Shown: in pieces, positions 6,051 to 12,048 of the stretch
Numbering within the stretch: position 1 is the stretch's first letter
Layout: the number at the start of each line of letters is the position of its first letter
NCBI RefSeq assembly: GCF_015056685.1
Contig: NZ_SVFW01000075.1
Location: 1 to 12,048 of the forward strand
Source: Butyrivibrio sp.
Lineage (GTDB): Bacteria; Bacillota; Clostridia; Lachnospirales; Lachnospiraceae
DNA length: 12,048 nt
Direction of reading: 5' to 3'
The notes under the pieces: model-generated
Databases searched by the model: none
The model's input: only the letters and a program-made list of their open reading frames with translations
Told to the model about the DNA's origin: nothing
Program-made: the position numbers and the translations under genes

Positions 6051-6064
6051 GGAAAACGATTTCC
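6051..6064. promoter_or_regulatory. LacI-family operator at the regulator's own promoter
   Basis: GGAAAACGATTTCC is a near-perfect palindrome with a central CG, matching the sites at 7129 and 7171 except for one base. It begins about four bases after the predicted transcription start, a standard place for repression. This suggests autoregulation. Confidence 0.65.
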
Positions 6065-6123
6065 TTATCAGATGACATTTTGTGCCATCAAAAAATAAGA
6101 TTAAACATTTCAGGCGGGGAAAA

Positions 6124-7113
6124 ATGGTATCGATAAAAGATGTTGCAAAAGAAGCCGGAGTGGCTATCTCAACAGTTTCAAAGGTTTTAAATAATTATCC
6201 CAATGTCAGTGAGAAGACCAGGAACAAGGTCAATGAAGTCGTTGACAGATTGGGATTTGTGCCTAATGCAGTGGCAGTATCACTGTCTTCCAAAAAAACA
6301 GGAAGAGTGGCACTTTTGATAAAACTGAATTTAAGTACGCAGGCTAGTGATGAGATCAATATGCGGTACATATCCGGGGCAGTTCATAAGGCAAAAGAGC
6401 TGCAGCTGGATGTTATCACTGTGTTTGCCTCAATGATAGAGGATATGACTGTCGAAGAGGTCACAAGTTACTTCGAATCCCAGGGAATAAGGGGAATCAT
6501 TGTTTATGGCATGACCACAAAGGACAAGGCTATTCACAAGCTCATAGATAGTGGACATTTCAAAATGGTCGTAGTTGATGCGCCTATGGTTAATGATTCA
6601 ACCTCTTCAGTCAGCGTTGATCATGCAAAGGCTCAGTACGATGTTGCTAAAAAGACTATTACTGAGAACAAATGCAAAAAGGTATTATACCTGGCAGGTG
6701 AAGACACCGGTTATGTCACTAAGGACAGACTTTTAGGAATAAAGAAACTGTGTGAAGAAAAGAACCTGAAACTCACTGTGAGAAATGGGCAGTTTTCCGA
6801 ACTAAAGGCAAGAGAGCTCACAATGCGCTTTGCAAAAAATGCTGACTGCGTTGTGTGTGCTTCGGATATGATGGCAATTGGGGCAATGAAGGCCCTTATT
6901 GATATGGATATATTCAGACCGGTTTGTGGATTTGACGGGATTATCCTTATGGGATATGTTGGAAAACAGATGAATACTGTTAAGCAGGATTTTTCAAAAA
7001 TATCTGAAGAGGCAATCCTGGAACTGAACCGATTGATGTCAGGCGAGACCGGACGTAAAGTCACAATAAAGCATGAACTGGTACGAATAAAGTACGAGGA
7101 TATTATTTCATAA
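6124..7113 (+). CDS. LacI-family transcriptional regulator, probable repressor of the adjacent phosphorylase gene
   Basis: A 329-residue DNA-binding regulator. The N-terminal helix-turn-helix (SIKDVAKEAGVAISTVSKVL, 3-22) and the hinge region (NAVAVSLSSKKTG) are typical of the family. The usual hinge Arg is replaced by Val, while the Leu that wedges into a central CG step is kept. The rest is a periplasmic-binding-protein-like sugar-sensing domain, with SDMMAIGAMKAL and CGFDGI near the C-terminus. I start at ATG 6124, which sits at the usual distance from the helix-turn-helix and follows AGGCGGGG (6112-6119); a GTG at 6082 would add 14 unusual basic residues. The palindromes in front of this gene and of the phosphorylase gene fit LacI-family operators. 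The effector is not known; a maltodextrin or related sugar is likely from context. CcpA itself is less likely because of the linked target. Confidence 0.88.
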   Translation: MVSIKDVAKEAGVAISTVSKVLNNYPNVSEKTRNKVNEVVDRLGFVPNAVAVSLSSKKTGRVALLIKLNLSTQASDEINMRYISGAVHKAKELQLDVITVFASMIEDMTVEEVTSYFESQGIRGIIVYGMTTKDKAIHKLIDSGHFKMVVVDAPMVNDSTSSVSVDHAKAQYDVAKKTITENKCKKVLYLAGEDTGYVTKDRLLGIKKLCEEKNLKLTVRNGQFSELKARELTMRFAKNADCVVCASDMMAIGAMKALIDMDIFRPVCGFDGIILMGYVGKQMNTVKQDFSKISEEAILELNRLMSGETGRKVTIKHELVRIKYEDIIS

Positions 7114-7128
7114 AAAATAATGCTTGCA

Positions 7129-7140
7129 GAAAACGTTTTC
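7129..7140. promoter_or_regulatory. LacI-family operator 1 upstream of the phosphorylase gene
   Basis: GAAAACGTTTTC is a perfect 12-bp palindrome with a central CG. It lies 78 bases before the phosphorylase start and 15 bases after the regulator stop. A weak TTGCAG (7124-7129) and GATAAC (7145-7150) pair overlaps it, with a 15-base spacer, so the promoter is not clear. Confidence 0.72.
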
Positions 7141-7170
7141 CTATGATAACCTTAACACATAAAAGATAAA

Positions 7171-7182
7171 GAAAACGTTTTC
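7171..7182. promoter_or_regulatory. LacI-family operator 2 upstream of the phosphorylase gene
   Basis: This is a second exact copy of GAAAACGTTTTC. Its centre is 42 bases from that of operator 1, close to four helical turns, so both sites face the same side of the DNA. It lies in the probable leader of the phosphorylase mRNA. Confidence 0.72.
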
Positions 7183-7218
7183 CGTAAACACGGTTTATTA
7201 ACGAGAGGAGAAAGAAAA

Positions 7219-9528
7219 ATGTCCAAGCACACAAACATGCAACGCGACGTACTTGTACTCAACCTTGAGGAGCAGCTTGAGGGAATTGCTGATGAGAAAT
7301 TCGGCAAAACAATTAAGGAGTGTACAGACCAGGAGACTTACTACATTCTTTTAGAGATGTCTTCACGCCTTATGGATGTGGCTGAAGTTTACAACGGAGA
7401 AAAGAAAGTTTACTACATCTCTATGGAGTTCCTTATCGGTAAACTTCTCTCCAACAATCTCATTAACCTCAGAGTATATGACAGGGTTAAGGCTATCCTT
7501 GAAAAAAATGGCAAGGACCTTTCTAAAGTTGAAGAGTGCGAGCCGGAGCCATCACTTGGAAATGGCGGACTTGGAAGACTTGCTGCCTGCTTCCTTGATT
7601 CTATTGCAACATTAGGTCTTGCAGGTGAAGGAATTGGTCTTAACTATCACTTCGGACTTTTCAAACAGGTATTTAAGGACCATCTCCAGTATGCTGAAAA
7701 GAATGACTGGATCGAGGAAAATTCCTGGCTTGAGAAGACAGATACTACTTTCGAGGTAGCTTTTGGTGATAAGAAAGTTGTTTCACGTCTTTACAATATG
7801 AACGTTGTTGGTTACGACACAGGAGTAAACAAGCTTCATCTTTTTGATATTGAGTCAGTAGACGAGAGCCTTGTAAAAAAAGGAATTGATTTCGACAAGA
7901 CTAAGATCGATAAGAACCTTACTCTTTTCCTTTATCCTGATGACTCTGATGAGGCAGGAAATCTTCTTAGAATTTACCAGGAGTATTTCCTTGTATCAAA
8001 TGCTGCACAGCTTATCCTTCGTGAACAGAAAGAGCGTCAGTATGATCTTCATGAGCTTCACAAACATGCTGTGATTCAGATCAATGATACTCACCCAACA
8101 ATGATCATTCCTGAGCTTATCAGAATTCTTGTTGAGGAAAAGGCATTTAATATTGATGAGGCTATCAACGTAGTCAGCAAGACATGTGCATATACAAACC
8201 ACACTATCCTTGCAGAGGCTCTTGAAACATGGCCACTTGAGTATCTTGAGAAGGTAGTTCCACAGCTTGTTCCTTATATCAAAGAGCTTGATAAGAGAAT
8301 CAGAGCTCAGTACAAGAATCCTAAGGTTCAGATCATCGACAAGGATAAAAAGGTTCACATGGCATTTATTGATATCCACTATGGTTTCTCAATAAATGGT
8401 GTTGCTGCTATCCACACAGATATTCTTAAGGACAGTGAGCTCAACGACTTCTACAAGATCTATCCTGAGAAGTTCAATAACAAGACAAACGGTATAACAT
8501 TCCGTAGATGGCTTCTTTCATGTAACCATCCACTTGCTGATTTCCTTTCAGAGACAATCGGAGATGGCTTTAAGAAAGATGCAAATAAACTTGAAAAGCT
8601 ATTAGACCACATTGACAATCCGGAAGTTCTTGATAAACTTGAAGAGATTAAGATGGATAAAAAGAAAGAGCTTGCTTCTTATCTCAAGGAGCATGAGAAT
8701 GTTGAAGTTGACCCTGATTCAATCTTTGATATTCAGGTAAAGAGACTCCATGAGTACAAGAGACAGCAGATGAATGCTCTTTATATCATCCATAAATATC
8801 TCGAAATAAAGGGTGGCAAGAAGCCTGTAAGACCGCTTACATTCATATTTGGCGCTAAGGCTGCACCTGCATATGTTATTGCAAAAGATATTATTCACCT
8901 TTTACTTGTTCTTCAGGAGATCATCAACAATGATCCTGATGTAAATAAGTATATGAAGGTTGTCATGGTAGAAAACTACAACGTAAGCTACGCTGAAAAG
9001 CTTATTCCTGCATGCGATGTTTCAGAGCAGATCTCTCTTGCATCAAAAGAGGCTTCAGGAACAAGTAACATGAAGTTCATGCTTAACGGAGCAATTACTC
9101 TTGGAACTGATGATGGCGCAAATGTTGAGATCCATGAGCTTGTTGGTGACGACAATATCTATATCTTTGGTATCAGTGCTGACGAAGTTATTAAGCATTA
9201 CAAGAAGGCTGACTACGTTTCAAAGGATTACTATAAGAAGAGCCCTGTTATAAAGGAAGCTGTAGATTTCATCGTAAGTAAAGAGTGCCTCAAGGTTGGA
9301 CATAAAGAGAATCTTGAGAGACTTTACAACGAGCTTCTTAACAAGGACTGGTTCATGACACTTATTGATCTTGAGAGCTATATTGCCAAGAAAGATGAGG
9401 TCTTCGCTGATTACGAGAACCGTGATAAGTGGAAAAAGATGATGCTTACCAATATAGCTAAGGCTGGATATTTCTCATCAGACAGAACAATCGCTGAATA
9501 CAACAGAGACATCTGGCATCTCGACTGA
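7219..9528 (+). CDS. glgP: GT35 glycogen/maltodextrin (alpha-glucan) phosphorylase
   Basis: A 769-residue cytoplasmic enzyme that uses phosphate to release glucose 1-phosphate from the non-reducing ends of alpha-1,4-glucans. Family landmarks in order: the EPEPSLGNGGLGRLAACFLDS block, INDTHP, the active-site H328 in NHTILAEALETW, the phosphate-site KRLHEYKR (508-515), and the pyridoxal phosphate lysine K619 in EASGTSNMKFMLNG. The usual GTGNMK reads GTSNMK here, a mild change. Length is normal for bacterial GT35. There is no long N-terminal extension of the phosphorylation-regulated animal type. AGAGGAG (7204-7210), 8 bases before the ATG, supports the start. The upstream LacI-family gene and two operators suggest sugar-responsive control. 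No glycogen synthesis genes or glucanotransferase are in the window, so glycogen versus maltodextrin as the main substrate is undecided. No terminator hairpin is seen before feoB. Confidence 0.95.
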   Translation: MSKHTNMQRDVLVLNLEEQLEGIADEKFGKTIKECTDQETYYILLEMSSRLMDVAEVYNGEKKVYYISMEFLIGKLLSNNLINLRVYDRVKAILEKNGKDLSKVEECEPEPSLGNGGLGRLAACFLDSIATLGLAGEGIGLNYHFGLFKQVFKDHLQYAEKNDWIEENSWLEKTDTTFEVAFGDKKVVSRLYNMNVVGYDTGVNKLHLFDIESVDESLVKKGIDFDKTKIDKNLTLFLYPDDSDEAGNLLRIYQEYFLVSNAAQLILREQKERQYDLHELHKHAVIQINDTHPTMIIPELIRILVEEKAFNIDEAINVVSKTCAYTNHTILAEALETWPLEYLEKVVPQLVPYIKELDKRIRAQYKNPKVQIIDKDKKVHMAFIDIHYGFSINGVAAIHTDILKDSELNDFYKIYPEKFNNKTNGITFRRWLLSCNHPLADFLSETIGDGFKKDANKLEKLLDHIDNPEVLDKLEEIKMDKKKELASYLKEHENVEVDPDSIFDIQVKRLHEYKRQQMNALYIIHKYLEIKGGKKPVRPLTFIFGAKAAPAYVIAKDIIHLLLVLQEIINNDPDVNKYMKVVMVENYNVSYAEKLIPACDVSEQISLASKEASGTSNMKFMLNGAITLGTDDGANVEIHELVGDDNIYIFGISADEVIKHYKKADYVSKDYYKKSPVIKEAVDFIVSKECLKVGHKENLERLYNELLNKDWFMTLIDLESYIAKKDEVFADYENRDKWKKMMLTNIAKAGYFSSDRTIAEYNRDIWHLD

Positions 9529-9541
9529 TATTACTTATAAT
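9513..9541 (+). promoter_or_regulatory. Possible feoB promoter within the phosphorylase 3' end
   Basis: CTGGCA (9513-9518, four of six) and a perfect TATAAT (9536-9541) are 17 bases apart. The -35 box lies in the last codons of the phosphorylase gene. The predicted start near 9548 leaves about 50 bases of leader. Confidence 0.5.
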
Positions 9542-9572
9542 AAAAGCTTGCACTTAACATAAAACACCCATG

Positions 9573-9586
9573 TTTCCTTAATGAAA
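9573..9586. promoter_or_regulatory. Imperfect palindrome in the feoB leader
   Basis: TTTCCTTAATGAAA is a 14-bp palindrome with one mismatched pair around TTAA. It ends at the ribosome binding site of feoB. It is too short for a standard Fur box; any regulator is unknown. Confidence 0.25.
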
Positions 9587-9599
9587 GAGAGAAATTGAA

Positions 9600-11957
9600 G
9601 TGACAATAAAAGATTTACTTATTGGTGAAAGTGCACGAATTGATATTGTTGGCGGAGAGGGAGCTCTTCGCCAACATTTTCTGGATATGGGAGTTATACC
9701 AGGGGCGGAAGTTACACTTGTTAAGCTTGCGCCTTTAGGTGATCCTATGGAACTTAGGATTCATGGGTATGAGCTCACACTTCGTCTTGCTGACGCTGAG
9801 AAAATTCAGGTAACCAAGCTATCTGAGGCGAAAGAACCTGGTAAGGCAGGACAGTCAAAAAAGAATTCTAAAAAGATCGAACACCCGGGACTTGGTGAGG
9901 AAGGTAAGTTCCATCCAAAGGGAAGCGGCAATCCTTTGCCGGATACAGCTCTTTTGACATTTGCTCTTGTAGGTAACCAGAACTGCGGAAAGACGACTCT
10001 TTTCAATCAACTGACAGGTGCAAATCAGCATGTTGGTAATTTCCCTGGAGTTACTGTGGACCGCAAGGATGGTTCAATACTCGGACAAAAAAATACAATG
10101 ATAACGGACCTTCCCGGAATATATTCCATGTCTCCATATTCCAGTGAAGAGCTTGTCAGCAGGAACTTTGTGCTTGAGGAAGAGCCTGAGGCCATCATCA
10201 ACATTGTGGATGCCACAAACATGGAGAGAAATCTGTATCTGACTATGCAGCTTCTTGAAATGGACATTCCTGTGGTGATTGCCCTTAACATGATGGATGA
10301 ACTTAGGGGCAATGGTGGAACGGTTGATATCAACCTTATGGAGAGTATGCTTGGGGTTCCTGTTGTTCCTATTTCTGCAGCCAAGAATGAAGGCATAGAC
10401 GAGCTTGTGCGCCATGCCATGCACATAGCCCACTACCAGGAGAAACCGGGACGCCAGGATTTTTGTGATGAAAATGATAATGGCGGCGCTGTTCACAGAT
10501 GCATCCACGCAGTTATGCATCTTATACAGGATCACGCTAAGACAGCAGAGCTCCCATTGAGATTTGCGGCCAATAAGGCAATAGAGGGAGATCAGCTCAT
10601 AATTGATAAGCTAAATCTCGATGATAATGAAAAAGAGACACTTGAACATATTACAAGGCAGATGGAGGCAGAAAGAGGCCTTGACAGGGCAGCAGCCATC
10701 GCAGATATGAGATTTGCTTTTATCCACAAGATATGTGATGAATGCCTTGTAAAACCTCATGAGAGCAAGGAACAGATCAGAAGCCAGAAGATAGATAAAG
10801 TCCTAACCGGCAGATTTACTGCTATTCCGGTGTTTATTCTTGTAATGGCATCTATTTTCTTTTTGACCTTTAATGTGATCGGAGCTTTTTTGCAGGGACT
10901 TATTGAAACTGGAGTTAGCGCATTGACGTTTCTTGTAGACAATGCCATGACGCAGGCAGGAGTTAATGCAGCTATTCACAGCCTCGTGGTTGATGGTATT
11001 TTTGAAGGCGTGGGAAGTGTCCTTAGCTTTTTGCCTATAATCGTTACAATATTCTTGTTCTTATCACTTCTTGAAGACAGTGGATATATTGCAAGAGTTG
11101 CATTCTTTATGGACCAGCTCCTTAGGAAAATAGGACTTTCCGGAAGAAGTATAGTTCCGCTTTTGATCGGCTTTGGATGTACGGTTCCGGCTGTAATGGC
11201 GACCAGGACCCTTCCAAGTGACAGAGACAGGAAAATGACGATTCTTCTTACTCCATTTATGAGTTGTACCGCCAAGCTTCCTATTTATGCCTTTTTTGTG
11301 GCAGCATTTTTCCCTGACAAGGGATGGCTGGTGATCACCGCGCTGTATTTTCTGGGGATTGTCTTAGGAATAATAGTTTCTTTGATCTATAAAAAGACAT
11401 TGTTTAAGGGCGAAGCAGTTCCGTTTGTAATGGAACTTCCAAATTACCGCATGCCTAGTGCCAGAAGTGTAATGCAGCTGATGTGGGAAAAGTCAAAAGA
11501 TTTCATTCAGAGGGCATTTTCAGTTATTATGCTGGCTTCAATAGTTGTGTGGTTTTTCAAGAGCTTTGATTTCCATCTGGAACTTGTGGCCAGCACCAAG
11601 GACAGCATGCTTGCAGCAATTGCCGGAATTCTGGTTCCTATCTTTAAACCAATTGGCCTTGGAGATTTCAGAATATGCACATCTCTCATAAGCGGTTTCA
11701 TGGCAAAAGAGAGTGTGGTATCAGTTTTGGAAGTGCTGTTTGACGAAGCAGGCGGCGTTTCTGCTGCTATAAGCACTTTGTCTGCAGTAAGCCTTCTTGT
11801 CTTTTCACTTGTTTATACTCCATGCGTTGCGGCTGTTGCTGCAATTGGCAGGGAGATGGGAAGACGATGGGCTGTTGCTGTTGTTCTGTGGCAGTGCGTA
11901 GTTGCGTGGATTGCAGCATTTATTGTGTACTATGTGGGGATGCTTATAGGAATGTGA
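9600..11957 (+). CDS. feoB: FeoA-FeoB fusion, ferrous iron transporter
   Basis: A 785-residue inner-membrane Fe2+ importer with a FeoA (SH3-like) domain fused at residues 1-75, then a Lys/Gly-rich linker to about 115. The FeoB GTPase domain follows: G1 GNQNCGKT (125-132), a G2 Thr in GVTV, G3 DLPG (170-173), G4 NMMD (230-233) and G5 SA. G1 has Gln where many FeoB proteins have Pro. Several membrane helices fill the C-terminal half and include the two gate segments with their cysteines, C527 in GFGCTVPA and C556 in MSCTAKLPIY. The C-terminal SGFMAKE motif is present. Start: GTG at 9600, 8 bases after a weak AAAGAGAG (9584-9591); it begins exactly at the FeoA domain, and later ATG codons would cut that domain. 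The protein appears full-length. No FeoC gene follows. The iron role is firm; regulation is unresolved. Confidence 0.95.
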   Translation: MTIKDLLIGESARIDIVGGEGALRQHFLDMGVIPGAEVTLVKLAPLGDPMELRIHGYELTLRLADAEKIQVTKLSEAKEPGKAGQSKKNSKKIEHPGLGEEGKFHPKGSGNPLPDTALLTFALVGNQNCGKTTLFNQLTGANQHVGNFPGVTVDRKDGSILGQKNTMITDLPGIYSMSPYSSEELVSRNFVLEEEPEAIINIVDATNMERNLYLTMQLLEMDIPVVIALNMMDELRGNGGTVDINLMESMLGVPVVPISAAKNEGIDELVRHAMHIAHYQEKPGRQDFCDENDNGGAVHRCIHAVMHLIQDHAKTAELPLRFAANKAIEGDQLIIDKLNLDDNEKETLEHITRQMEAERGLDRAAAIADMRFAFIHKICDECLVKPHESKEQIRSQKIDKVLTGRFTAIPVFILVMASIFFLTFNVIGAFLQGLIETGVSALTFLVDNAMTQAGVNAAIHSLVVDGIFEGVGSVLSFLPIIVTIFLFLSLLEDSGYIARVAFFMDQLLRKIGLSGRSIVPLLIGFGCTVPAVMATRTLPSDRDRKMTILLTPFMSCTAKLPIYAFFVAAFFPDKGWLVITALYFLGIVLGIIVSLIYKKTLFKGEAVPFVMELPNYRMPSARSVMQLMWEKSKDFIQRAFSVIMLASIVVWFFKSFDFHLELVASTKDSMLAAIAGILVPIFKPIGLGDFRICTSLISGFMAKESVVSVLEVLFDEAGGVSAAISTLSAVSLLVFSLVYTPCVAAVAAIGREMGRRWAVAVVLWQCVVAWIAAFIVYYVGMLIGM

Positions 11958-12048
11958 TCAGGGAAGTCAGCGGGGACGGTTCCAATGTCATTTAGATAGT
12001 AGAATTCTTGATAGCAGTATATTATTATAAACATGATAAATCCAAGCA
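11958..12048. other. Tail region without a gene; short REP-like segment
   Basis: No gene or convincing terminator is seen after feoB. GGGGACGGTTCC (11972-11983) resembles, from memory, the repeated sequences found near REP-associated tyrosine transposases in Clostridia. An AT-rich stretch with TATTATTATAA lies near 12020 and could belong to the promoter of a gene beyond the window. Confidence 0.3.

Noticed and set aside
6082..6123. GTG start giving 14 extra residues to the LacI-family protein
   Set aside because: The family starts just before the helix-turn-helix, and AGGCGGGG precedes the ATG at 6124.
7996..8379. 127-residue reverse-strand frame inside the phosphorylase gene
   Set aside because: It is a shadow of a well-supported gene without its own ribosome binding site.

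Overview
The window looks like a chromosomal segment of a low-to-medium GC Firmicute, most likely a Lachnospiraceae member of the Butyrivibrio/Pseudobutyrivibrio type. I infer this from the codon use, the strong AGGAGG-type ribosome binding sites, long-stemmed intrinsic terminators with A-rich and U-rich flanks, a short three-domain S1 protein, and a FeoA-FeoB fusion. No rRNA or tRNA gene is visible, and every supported gene lies on the + strand.

Left part (1-2995): a gene for an S1-domain RNA-binding protein is followed directly by an IS200/IS605-type element that carries only tnpB. Both ends of the element are marked by similar hairpins sharing the core GACTTTAGTC. The left boundary abuts TTGAT, which overlaps the S1 stop codon. 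The right boundary lies a few bases before the start of a truncated MATE transporter gene. Removing the element in silico rebuilds an S1-MATE gene pair with a ribosome binding site at usable spacing. The MATE remnant ends near a 23-bp inverted repeat pair that encloses an intrinsic terminator, a MITE-like structure.

Middle part (2996-5051): a 650-residue acidic protein with no recognised function is built from a repeated Met/Ala helical motif (PDTDMMAMMA.MEG and relatives) separated by Pro/Glu/Ala/Met-rich linkers, with a short globular-looking C-terminal module. This is the most unusual object in the window.

Right part (5101-12048): a FabG-like short-chain dehydrogenase stands alone between two terminators. 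A LacI-family regulator and a GT35 alpha-glucan phosphorylase follow. One GAAAACG-type palindrome sits just downstream of the predicted lacI promoter start, and two perfect GAAAACGTTTTC palindromes lie 42 bp apart in front of the phosphorylase gene, which suggests a self-regulated local glucan-use circuit. The window ends with a fused FeoA-FeoB ferrous iron transporter. The last 91 bases carry no gene but include a GGGGACGGTTCC segment resembling REP-type sequence.
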